This document shows, one piece after another, positions 58,208 through 64,000 of a stretch of 64,000 bases of DNA (position 1 is the first letter of the stretch; every line of letters begins with the position of its first letter). The stretch comes from a virus, in IMG/VR virus record IMGVR_UViG_3300020176_000010, positions 1 through 64,000 of that record, one strand, 5' to 3'. A program made the position numbers and the translations under genes. The notes under the pieces were generated by a model. The model had not been told where the DNA came from and ran no database searches. It was given only the letters and a program-made list of their open reading frames with translations.

Positions 58208-58580
58208 GCTCTGTCTCCTGTGAAGCCTGCGCCTTGAGCGCTCGAATTTCAGCGAGGCGTGCAAGCAGCTCATCCTCCTCGTCGGCCATCGATAGATTCA
58301 CGCGCTGCCGCAAGTCATCCAGCGCCTGCGCCGCAAGCTCTTCGAAGCGCCTGGCGATCACCTCCGCCAGCGCGACATCGAAGATCTTGCTCCTCCAGTA
58401 GTTTTGCGCACCGTGGCTTGCTTGGTGCCCAATTTGCGTTTCAACATTGATGGTGTGAAGTTTCCCAACAGGGCTGCCATCGAAGTGCGGCTGAGGCTTT
58501 TTGAGGAGGCTGACGTAATGCGCTGCGATGTCGTACTCGCGCTTCAGCTCGTCTGTTTTTTCGAACTTGCGCATGATCAC
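58194..58580 (-). CDS. Helical protein following the ACP gene
   Basis: 128 residues from GTG 58580 (GTGA), or 126 from ATG 58574. Charged helices: KFEKTDELKREYDIAAHYVS, FDVALAEVIARRFEELAAQ. No motif. Coupling to acpP suggests joint expression. Confidence 0.55.
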   Translation of the reverse strand: MIMRKFEKTDELKREYDIAAHYVSLLKKPQPHFDGSPVGKLHTINVETQIGHQASHGAQNYWRSKIFDVALAEVIARRFEELAAQALDDLRQRVNLSMADEEDELLARLAEIRALKAQASQETEHASA

Positions 58581-58861
58581 GCCCCTGGGATTTTCGACTG
58601 GGCCAAGCTCGTCAGCTTCTGAACTAGCGTGACGGCGTCGCCGATGGTTGCAACCGCGGAGCCCTCTTCGTCGGACACCTCGATCTCGAACTCATCCTCG
58701 AGCGCCATGACCAACTCCACCAGGTCCAGGCTGTCGCAGCCCAGGTCTTTTTCTAGTGACTGCTCGGCGGCGATCGAGGCTTGCTCAATGCCGAGCTGCT
58801 CTGAGACCAGCTTGGTGATCCGCGGCAGGATCTCTTGCGTTGAAATTTCTGCAGTGCTCAT
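58577..58861 (-). CDS. Acyl carrier protein
   Basis: 94 residues from ATG 58861. ACP fold with the phosphopantetheine site Asp-Ser-Leu in DLGCDSLDLVELVMALED, preceded by EQSLEKDLG and followed by FEIEVSDEEGSAVATIGD. It would carry acyl chains as thioesters once modified by a host transferase. No ketosynthase or acyltransferase partner is in the window except possibly the GNAT-like gene. A host-derived gene is plausible. Confidence 0.92.
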   Translation of the reverse strand: MSTAEISTQEILPRITKLVSEQLGIEQASIAAEQSLEKDLGCDSLDLVELVMALEDEFEIEVSDEEGSAVATIGDAVTLVQKLTSLAQSKIPGA

Positions 58862-58966
58862 GTAATGCTTTCCAATGCAGGGCAACATCGCCCGCAACAA
58901 CCCTGCACGCAGGGCTGGCGCGGATGTGGTCACGCCATGTTTATCTCTTTTTAAGCGAATGAGATA

Positions 58967-59027
58967 ATTATTGCAGAAGCAACATAAAACGCAAGTTCCG
59001 GCTGTTCCGGTGTTGCGTTTTTGTTGC
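58967..59027 (-). promoter_or_regulatory. Leftward promoter with long inverted repeat before the ACP operon
   Basis: Minus strand: TTGCGT (plus 58989-58994), 16-base spacer, AATAAT (58967-58972). The -35 lies in an inverted repeat, GCAACATAAAACGCAA (58979-58994) / TTGCGTTTTTGTTGC (59013-59027), with a loop holding GTTCCGG twice. It may be an operator, a terminator for the upstream gene, or both. Confidence 0.5.
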
Positions 59028-59028
59028 G

Positions 59029-59373
59029 TCAGATCCTGATAAATGAGATCTGGCAGTCGCAGATGTCTTCGCAGTCAATCCTGCTGGACGCCGTGAGCTG
59101 CTCGTAGGTGGGGCGAGCGATGCGGTAGCCGGCGCGCCTCACATCTTCCAGGCAGAACTGCTCGCGGAACCAGACATCCAGGCCATCGGTTTGCCTGGCC
59201 AGCTCCGTCGCACGCCCGAGGCTCATGCCGTCCAGCTGAATGTGCATCAACGCATAGTCGTCCTCCACTGCAACGCGGCTGACGATGTAGGTGTTGCCAT
59301 CTGGGCACTTCACGCGAACGGCGTTCCATGCTGGATTGGTGGGTTTGGTGGTCTTCGTCCAGTAGTTGGCCAT
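59029..59373 (-). CDS. Unrecognised protein
   Basis: 114 residues. It opens ANYWTKTTKPTNPAWNAVRV and contains GLDVWFREQFCLEDVRRAGY; four Cys are spread through it. It ends two bases from the inverted repeat. Function unknown. Confidence 0.55.
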   Translation of the reverse strand: MANYWTKTTKPTNPAWNAVRVKCPDGNTYIVSRVAVEDDYALMHIQLDGMSLGRATELARQTDGLDVWFREQFCLEDVRRAGYRIARPTYEQLTASSRIDCEDICDCQISFIRI

Positions 59374-59375
59374 GG

Positions 59376-59807
59376 TTAGATTTCCTCACTTTCGATGCCA
59401 TCCATCCGCTCGCGCTCGGCACGTAATGACTGGGCGGATTCCCAGCTGTCGACCCACTCCTGGAAGTGGTTGCGTTCATCGGTTTGCTCTCCGACGGTGG
59501 CCATATGGCTCTTCACCTGCTCGACCAGCGCGGCGCGCAGTGGCATGGTGGCGCGGTGGATGATGACGCCGGCGAGCTTCTGCTTCACCGGGAAGGCTGC
59601 GCACATCATCACCTCAGCTATCGCCTGACGCAGCTTCGGGTCTGCTGGGTTGAAGCCGTAGTGGCGCAGGATGCTGGCCACGCCCGGGGCATCCAGGCTC
59701 GGCGGTTTGAAGGCATCATCGATTGCGGCATCCACCGTGGGGCAAGTCTCGGGCACCAGCTCGAAAGAGCGACGCTCGGCGGCGGTGTAGTTGATCCTGG
59801 TGGCCAT
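59376..59807 (-). CDS. Unrecognised helical protein
   Basis: 143 residues from ATG 59807. Text: YTAAERRSFELVPETCPTVD, PPSLDAPGVASILRHYGF, VKQKLAGVIIHRATMPLRAA. It follows the J-like gene by two bases. No motif was recognised. Confidence 0.6.
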   Translation of the reverse strand: MATRINYTAAERRSFELVPETCPTVDAAIDDAFKPPSLDAPGVASILRHYGFNPADPKLRQAIAEVMMCAAFPVKQKLAGVIIHRATMPLRAALVEQVKSHMATVGEQTDERNHFQEWVDSWESAQSLRAERERMDGIESEEI

Positions 59808-59809
59808 GG

Positions 59810-60100
59810 TCAGCCCGCCTTCCGCAGCGCCAGCAGGCGCGCAGTGATGTCGTTGGCAGCCTTGGAGCCGCCGTGTTTGTCCGGGTGGCACAGGCGCACC
59901 AGGGTGTCGATCTCGTCGGGCGTGAATGTGCCGCGCTGCATCTGTGACTTTGGCACCAGGTCGCCGCGGTTGACCCGCCGCACCAGGTCATTCCACTTGT
60001 TCAGCAGCTCTTGGTACTCGAGCTCGGTGATGCGCTTCGCGATATCAAGCTCGGCAGCTGCGCGCAGCAAGCGGTTGTAGCTCTTCTGTGTGACGAACAT
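59810..60100 (-). CDS. J-domain-like protein
   Basis: 96 residues from ATG 60100. The helix-loop ends in IDTLVRLCHPDKHGGSKAAN: an HPD tripeptide followed by KHGG, the hallmark of J-domains, which stimulate Hsp70 (DnaK) ATPase. The first 50 residues are helical. It would recruit host DnaK, as P-lambda-type systems depend on it; target unknown. Confidence 0.65.
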   Translation of the reverse strand: MFVTQKSYNRLLRAAAELDIAKRITELEYQELLNKWNDLVRRVNRGDLVPKSQMQRGTFTPDEIDTLVRLCHPDKHGGSKAANDITARLLALRKAG

Positions 60101-60130
60101 GCGGGCCTTTCTGTACGGAGCTTTGCTCCC

Positions 60131-60177
60131 GAATTGATAGCTGCAAGCGCTTTCTGAATAAGCGCTAGACGTGAATT
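60131..60177. repeat. Comamonadaceae-type intergenic hairpin repeat, copy A
   Basis: GAATTGATAGCTGCAAGCGC then TTTCTGAATAAGCGCTAGAC: stem AGCGCTT / AAGCGCT (60146-60152, 60160-60166). It lies between two leftward genes and may act as a terminator. It pairs with copy B at 60443. Confidence 0.7.
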
Positions 60178-60179
60178 TG

Positions 60180-60431
60180 TCAGTCGAACTTGAAGACCAA
60201 GCCGCCGGCCAGCGGCTGGCAGTCAACCAACTCCTGGCGCTGCTCATCGGCTCCGCTGAAGCACACCAGATTGCCCTGGTAGTTCACCAGTCCGACTTCA
60301 GACCAGAGCTCAGGGTTCTGCCGGTAGTGATCTCCAGCGGATGCGGAGACGTAGCCCGGGAATTCGTACACCCGACACTGCGGGTGGTGGACGTCGCCGG
60401 ATGGTGGCGCGATGTAAAGAGTGGTGGTCAT
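60180..60431 (-). CDS. Unrecognised small protein
   Basis: 83 residues: TTTLYIAPPSGDVHHPQCRV, NPELWSEVGLVNYQGNLVCF. It is bracketed by the two intergenic repeats, so it may be a separately acquired cassette. Function unknown. Confidence 0.6.
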   Translation of the reverse strand: MTTTLYIAPPSGDVHHPQCRVYEFPGYVSASAGDHYRQNPELWSEVGLVNYQGNLVCFSGADEQRQELVDCQPLAGGLVFKFD

Positions 60432-60442
60432 AATTGCTCCTT

Positions 60443-60490
60443 AATTGATAGCTGCTTGCGCTTGCTAATCAAGCGCTAGAGGCAGATTTC
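60443..60490. repeat. Comamonadaceae-type intergenic hairpin repeat, copy B
   Basis: AATTGATAGCTGCTTGCGCT then TGCTAATCAAGCGCTAGAGG: stem GCGCTTG / CAAGCGC (60458-60464, 60470-60476) with a five-base loop. This is the canonical form known from Comamonadaceae chromosomes. Confidence 0.75.
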
Positions 60491-60527
60491 ACTGGGAAAC
60501 CCTGGCACGCAGGGCTTCGCGGTGGAA

Positions 60528-60914
60528 TCAGGCCGCCTGCTTCAGTTCGCCGCGACCCAGGCGGGTGCCGTCGAGCTGGAAGAAGTACACGGGGTTGAAC
60601 TCACCCCAGGCGGCGGCGCGCGGGCCGTACAGGTGACCTTCATCCTTGGATGGGATGTAGACCGCGATGCAGTCCTGGTTCAGCTTCTCTGCCAGCCAGG
60701 TGGTGCACACACGGACGTCACCGGTGTGGGATGCGCGCACCACCAAAGTGGGCTCCGTGTCGCTGGCCACGATGGCAAAGCCGATGACCTTGAAGTTCAG
60801 GCACTTCACAGATGTGAGTGCTGTTTCGAACAATGGGATCTCGCGGCCAACCGAGTAGACGTTGTCGAACTCTTGTGGGATTCCGTTCAGGCCAATATTG
60901 AGAATGACTTCCAT
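60528..60914 (-). CDS. Unrecognised protein, first gene of the right leftward operon
   Basis: 128 residues from ATG 60914. Mixed alpha/beta: VILNIGLNGIPQEFDNVYSV, FKVIGFAIVASDTEPTLVVR, WLAEKLNQDCIAVYIPS. The 15-bp motif CAACAAAAACTTGCG is just upstream. It looks like a small alpha/beta fold; function unknown. Confidence 0.6.
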   Translation of the reverse strand: MEVILNIGLNGIPQEFDNVYSVGREIPLFETALTSVKCLNFKVIGFAIVASDTEPTLVVRASHTGDVRVCTTWLAEKLNQDCIAVYIPSKDEGHLYGPRAAAWGEFNPVYFFQLDGTRLGRGELKQAA

Positions 60915-60933
60915 GATGTTTCCTTTACTACTG

Positions 60934-60948
60934 CAACAAAAACTTGCG
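60934..60948. repeat. 15-bp motif, copy 3 of 3
   Basis: CAACAAAAACTTGCG, identical to 30547-30561 and to the reverse of 32553-32567. It lies 20 bases before the first leftward gene. The rest of 60915-61045 holds no ORF. Confidence 0.5.
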
Positions 60949-61045
60949 ATAGAGTGATTATGCACGCCAAGGAAAAATCAAGGAAATAAATAACCTTGCG
61001 ACTTTGTCTGGTATTGGTGAAGATCGTTGTCTTCGCGCAACGTTT

Positions 61046-61075
61046 GTTGCGAACACGACAGGATGTGTGTAGAAT
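61046..61075 (+). promoter_or_regulatory. Late promoter (pR'-like)
   Basis: -35 TTGCGA (61047-61052), 17-base spacer, -10 TAGAAT (61070-61075). The dyad GTTGCGAACACGAC (one mismatch) starts at 61046. Transcription would begin near 61082, 70 bases before a strong terminator. Confidence 0.8.
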
Positions 61076-61081
61076 CGCGCG

Positions 61082-61204
61082 CAGTCAGAATTGACCACGG
61101 CCATCAACAGGCCCGGCGCCAGCGGAACCCGTCTTTCGCTGACGTACTGTTAACCCGGCAGCGCGCCCATCACATCTTGATGCGCGAGCTCGTCCGGGTT
61201 TTTT
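61082..61204 (+). ncRNA. Short leader RNA (6S-like) between late promoter and terminator
   Basis: About 123 bases from the predicted start to the end of the U-run. No ORF with a start signal is inside. The layout is that of the lambda pR' 6S RNA, which is extended into late mRNA only when Q acts. Confidence 0.55.
61152..61204 (+). terminator. Rho-independent terminator (tR'-like)
   Basis: Stem AACCCGG (61152-61158) / CCGGGTT (61194-61200) with a further inner stem around GCGC...GCGC, followed by a run of six T (61199-61204). Confidence 0.8.
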
Positions 61205-61291
61205 GTTTTGCGGCGCCCGCTGAAGTGATGGCGGGTTTGGGTTGGGGGTTCCTGGCCGGTGGCCGCAGCTATATCGCCAACCGGAATATCC

Positions 61292-61426
61292 ATGCGCTAC
61301 AAAGCCAAGTTCCAGAATGGCGTGTGGAAGTTGTTTGACAGCCACACGTACACCGACATCGACACCTTCGATACGCAGAAGGCTGCCGAGCTGGCGGCCG
61401 ATCGGGCCAACGCTCGCAGGCGTTGA
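61292..61426 (+). CDS. Small protein (44 residues), first late gene
   Basis: ATG 61292. Text: RYKAKFQNGVWKLFDSHTYT, then DTQKAAELAADRANARRR. A short SH3-like strand set followed by a helix. It is the first gene beyond the late terminator. No close ribosome binding site was found. Confidence 0.5.
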   Translation: MRYKAKFQNGVWKLFDSHTYTDIDTFDTQKAAELAADRANARRR

Positions 61427-61523
61427 TCGCAAACCCAGCAAGCGATTGACACCGCGCCCGCTCAGGGTGTGGTGAAGACAAAGCTGGCCCAAGCAAACGG
61501 TGGGCAAACCGCTTGCCACCGGA

Positions 61524-61566
61524 TGCGCCCGGCATCAGCTCCCACCACCACGGGACGCCGGGCGCA
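61524..61566 (+). promoter_or_regulatory. Stem-loop before the holin-like genes
   Basis: Ten-base perfect arms TGCGCCCGGC (61524-61533) / GCCGGGCGCA (61557-61566), loop 23. No U-run follows. It may set mRNA stability or the timing of lysis-gene translation. Confidence 0.45.
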
Positions 61567-61591
61567 AGCCGCAGAAGTTAAGAGGTGCCGC

Positions 61592-61903
61592 ATGCAGGAC
61601 AGCCCACGCCGCCCTGATGGGGGATCGGATAGACGTGTCGGTCAGGCGTTGACGACTGAGATCGTCAAATACATCGACCACGCTGTCGAGAGCAAGGTGC
61701 GCGAGTTTGCGAACTCAGCAATCCCAGACGGAGACGTCGCCAAACACAAGGCAGGGCACCTACAGAGGATGGAGTCCGAAAAGGACCGGCAAGCCCTGTG
61801 GAAGAGCGTGCGGGAGAAGGTACTCGCAGGCGGCATCTGGTCCGCTGTGGCGCTGCTTGCAACGGCTGCGGCCGAAGGAGCAAAGCAATGGCTTCAACGT
61901 TGA
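61592..61903 (+). CDS. Holin-like membrane protein
   Basis: 103 residues from ATG 61592 (AGAGG upstream; the open frame before it contains the stem-loop). A charged helical front (EIVKYIDHAVESKVREFANS) is followed by one transmembrane helix near the C-terminus (LAGGIWSAVALLATAAAEGA). It precedes the lysozyme gene, so a holin or antiholin role is likely, by position. Confidence 0.55.
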   Translation: MQDSPRRPDGGSDRRVGQALTTEIVKYIDHAVESKVREFANSAIPDGDVAKHKAGHLQRMESEKDRQALWKSVREKVLAGGIWSAVALLATAAAEGAKQWLQR

Positions 61904-62352
61904 GGCACAAGCTGCGGTGCATGCTTGTGAACACCATCCCGTTCGCGGTTGTTCTTGGGTTGCTTTCCACTGTGAAGATGCTCGAGCCAGTTGTGCTGCC
62001 TGTGGTCACTGGTTTCGTGGTGCACGAGATCTCCCAAGCGGGACAGCTTGTGACCATCTCCGGCACGATGATCAAGGAGCGCGAGAGTTGCAAGTTCGAG
62101 AGTGTGACTGCGTACAGCGTGTTCCCTGCCGGTATCGAGAAGCAGCGCGTGCCGATCTTGTTCCTGGACTCCCGCGGTGATGACATGTCAAACCGCACCA
62201 GTGGCGCCCAGAAGTGGGGTCCGTGGCGCATCACCATACCGGTGTCACCCAAGACGGTGGCCATCGAATTAACAAGCCTTCACACCTGCCATTGGATGTG
62301 GGGGCAAACAACGCTGCTCGCTACGGTGCCACTGGTCAGCGAGACCCACTGA
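61888..62352 (+). CDS. Membrane-anchored protein of the lysis cassette
   Basis: 154 residues from ATG 61888 (AAGGAG upstream), overlapping the holin-like gene by 16 bases. Hydrophobic residues 12-45 (LVNTIPFAVVLGLLSTVKML, VVLPVVTGFVV) are followed by a beta-rich soluble part. It could be a second holin-type or an envelope protein. Confidence 0.5.
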   Translation: MASTLRHKLRCMLVNTIPFAVVLGLLSTVKMLEPVVLPVVTGFVVHEISQAGQLVTISGTMIKERESCKFESVTAYSVFPAGIEKQRVPILFLDSRGDDMSNRTSGAQKWGPWRITIPVSPKTVAIELTSLHTCHWMWGQTTLLATVPLVSETH

Positions 62353-62364
62353 GCGAGGTAGCGC

Positions 62365-63228
62365 ATGGCACAAATCAACAAGGCTGGAGAGGATCTCGTC
62401 TTCAGCTACGAGCAGTACCGTGAGTTCGCGTACCCAGACCCAGCAAGCCCCCTGGCCAAGGCCACCCGCGGCATGCGTGTACGCTGGGGCTATCGCCCTG
62501 CTCGAGAAATCATTGCGGAGCTCGACGAAAGCGTTAAGCATCTGCACGGCAACCCATGGACCTGCGGCATCGGCCGCACGCGTGGCGTGACCATCGATAC
62601 CCGCATGTCCAAGGCTGAGGCCTGGAAGGACATGAGAGCCGAGCTCGACATGGTCGCCACCCAGGTGCGCGACGCGTGCAAGATCGAGCCCAACGAAAAC
62701 GAACTGGCCGCCATGACCAGCCTGGCCTACAACATCGGCATGGGCTGGAGTGGCTCCAAGAAACCAGCCGGCGCAAAAGACGGCTTCCGCCAGTCCAGCG
62801 TCCTGCGCGCCCACAACCGTGGCGACAAGCAGGCGGCCGCCCGGGCGTTCCGATTGTGGAACCGCGCCGGCGGGGTGGAGATGGATGGGCTGACCAAGCG
62901 CCGGGTGTCAGAAGCTGACCTGTACCTGAAAGCGCCGCGAGTGCTGATGGACCCAGCTGTAGATGATGGCGATGACCCAACGATGCCTCAGACGGTGGAT
63001 GCCGAGCGCCCCATGACGCAGAGCTCCATCAACCGCAGCGCCTTGGTGGCCGGCGGCACGGCCGCTGCAGCCACGGTTGCTGAGACGGCCCGCACGGCGG
63101 CCGAGGTGAAGTACAGCGTGGCCCAGCTGGGCGACTGGCTTCTGCCCGTTATGTTGCTGGTGATTGTGGCCCTGTGCGGCTACATCATTTACGAGCGCGT
63201 CCGCGTGCGCAAGCAAGGCTGGTACTGA
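62365..63228 (+). CDS. Phage lysozyme (GH24-like) with C-terminal membrane anchor
   Basis: 287 residues. Lysozyme features: catalytic region around VFSYEQYREFAYPDP, WTCGIGRTRGVT, MTSLAYNIGMGW, AFRLWNRAGG. The last 35 residues are a transmembrane helix and basic tail (LLPVMLLVIVALCGYIIYERVRVR, quoted in part), after an Ala/Thr linker. Most phage lysozymes lack this, and anchored ones usually have the helix first. It cuts peptidoglycan for lysis. Confidence 0.85.
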   Translation: MAQINKAGEDLVFSYEQYREFAYPDPASPLAKATRGMRVRWGYRPAREIIAELDESVKHLHGNPWTCGIGRTRGVTIDTRMSKAEAWKDMRAELDMVATQVRDACKIEPNENELAAMTSLAYNIGMGWSGSKKPAGAKDGFRQSSVLRAHNRGDKQAAARAFRLWNRAGGVEMDGLTKRRVSEADLYLKAPRVLMDPAVDDGDDPTMPQTVDAERPMTQSSINRSALVAGGTAAAATVAETARTAAEVKYSVAQLGDWLLPVMLLVIVALCGYIIYERVRVRKQGWY

Positions 63229-63683
63229 TGACGGTTATCGCCTGGGATGGAAAGATACTGGCAGCAGACAAGCGCTGCTTGAGCGCCTGGCGCGCCGGCA
63301 CGGTAACCAAGCTGCACAGCATCAACAACAAATCCGTTGCCGCCATTGCCGGTGATCTGGCCAAAGGCATGGAGATGATCCAGTGGTTGCGCGATGGTGC
63401 AATACCGGGCTCATTCCCAGCTGCGCAGCGCACCAGCGAATACGTGCTTGTTGCCGAGCTCCGGCACGGTGGACTGCTGTACCTCTACGAGGACTCGCCA
63501 GTGCCGTTTCGAGTCGAGGACAAGGTGTGGGCTGGTGGGAGTGGGCGCGACTTCGCCCTGATGGCCATGCACCTTGGGCACAGCGCTGTTGATGCGGTGA
63601 AGCTGACGTCCGTGCTCACCCAGGGGTGCGGCAACGGCGTGAACTCCGCATGGTTCGAGCGCGGCAGCCTGGAGATGAGATGA
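63228..63683 (+). CDS. Ntn-hydrolase/proteasome-like phage protein
   Basis: 151 residues, TGATG-coupled to the lysozyme. It opens TVIAWDGKILAADKRC, with the Thr after Met in the place of an Ntn nucleophile, then VAAIAGDLAKGMEMIQWL and AGGSGRDFALMAMHLGHSA, a pattern shared with HslV/proteasome-beta-like phage proteins. If the initiator Met is removed it could be an amidohydrolase. Role in lysis unknown. Confidence 0.65.
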   Translation: MTVIAWDGKILAADKRCLSAWRAGTVTKLHSINNKSVAAIAGDLAKGMEMIQWLRDGAIPGSFPAAQRTSEYVLVAELRHGGLLYLYEDSPVPFRVEDKVWAGGSGRDFALMAMHLGHSAVDAVKLTSVLTQGCGNGVNSAWFERGSLEMR

Positions 63684-64000
63684 CCAAGATATTCGACCTG
63701 ATCCCCAGCTGGGTGTACGCCGCTGCTGTCGCGCTGCTGTCGACCATGCTGCTCCTGCAATGGAGCGCCAGCAACGTCGAGATCCAGCGCCAGAAGATGG
63801 CCGTGCTGGCGGAGCAGAAGAAGCACAGCGACTGCGTCGCCGAGCAGCTGAAGATCAACACCAAGGCCAAGGACGAAGCCCGCCAGCGCGAGCAGGACCT
63901 GCAGGCCCAAGCCGACAAGGATCGCCATGAATCGCAAACTCGCATCAATCGCCTGCGCACTGAGCGCGATGCTGCTCTTGCCAAGCTGCGCGACCGCCCC
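63680..64000 (+). CDS. Inner-membrane spanin (Rz-like), 3' end outside window
   Basis: 107 residues visible, ATGA-coupled. One N-terminal transmembrane helix (WVYAAAVALLSTMLLLQW), then a long charged coiled coil (QKKHSDCVAEQLK, RHESQTRINRLRTERDAALA). Spanins fuse inner and outer membranes in the last step of lysis. An Rz1-like ORF would be expected beyond 64000. Confidence 0.8.
   Translation, partial: MTKIFDLIPSWVYAAAVALLSTMLLLQWSASNVEIQRQKMAVLAEQKKHSDCVAEQLKINTKAKDEARQREQDLQAQADKDRHESQTRINRLRTERDAALAKLRDRP

Noticed and set aside
1-64000. Search for tRNA or rRNA genes
   Set aside because: No cloverleaf with the conserved T-arm GGTTCGAATCC was seen on either strand; a dedicated scan could still find a degenerate one.
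1-64000. Integrase, attachment site or classical CI repressor
   Set aside because: No tyrosine or serine recombinase motif was seen, and the small HTH proteins are too generic to call a repressor. Lifestyle left open.

Overview
The window is a tailed-phage genome segment (or prophage) with tightly packed, mostly ATGA/GTGA-overlapping genes and no ordinary bacterial housekeeping genes. The virion genes look podovirus-like: a tail/nozzle-like protein, a tail fibre, two helical internal virion proteins, then giant polyvalent proteins of the kind ejected into the host. The control logic looks lambdoid: RecT with a YqaJ exonuclease, an initiator gene carrying iterons, RusA, a Q-like zinc protein, and a late promoter followed at once by a terminator. 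The host is probably a Comamonadaceae-type betaproteobacterium. This rests on high GC, on two copies of an intergenic hairpin repeat (AATTGATAGCTGC..AAGCGCTAGA) that I know from that family, and on the type of IS605-family element present. No integrase, portal, capsid or terminase gene is inside the window; they would lie beyond its ends, so lifestyle cannot be settled.

Layout. (1) 1-25.7 kb, rightward: late virion genes, ending in three giant ORFs (3119, 1187 and 1401 codons) built from polyvalent-protein domains: glucosaminidase, pyrophosphatase-like, zincin, several ADP-ribosyltransferase-like, GNAT-like, PRTase-like and an LPD38-like C-terminus. This block is invaded by an HNH gene nested in another frame, an intein and a GIY-YIG gene that splits one ORF. 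(2) 25.9-27.5 kb: a TnpB-only IS605-family element abutting an AP2-HNH remnant. (3) 27.5-43.9 kb, leftward: recombination and replication support (RdgC, SSB, HU, YqaJ, RecT), nucleotide metabolism (MazG-like, ThyA and an R67/DfrB-like dihydrofolate reductase domain) and many small zinc-ribbon or HTH proteins. (4) 43.9-45.9 kb: control region with divergent promoters, a terminator, an island of hairpins and a GIY-YIG gene. (5) 45.9-55.6 kb, rightward: replication initiator and loader-like genes, endonucleases, HU, RusA, Q-like protein, 2OG-oxygenase-like protein. (6) 55.6-60.9 kb, leftward: small accessory genes including SLOG, acyl carrier protein and a J-domain-like protein. (7) 61-64 kb, rightward: late promoter, short RNA and terminator, then lysis genes (holin-like, lysozyme, Ntn-hydrolase-like, spanin).

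How it fits together. Promoters in both directions share a dyad GTTG-N6-CAAC that overlaps the -35 and lies about 9-10 bases before the -10 in six of seven cases, which suggests one regulator controls most early operons. The Q-like protein probably lets transcripts from the 61 kb promoter pass the terminator into lysis and virion genes. ThyA together with the DfrB-like domain would give a self-contained, presumably trimethoprim-insensitive dTMP/folate cycle.
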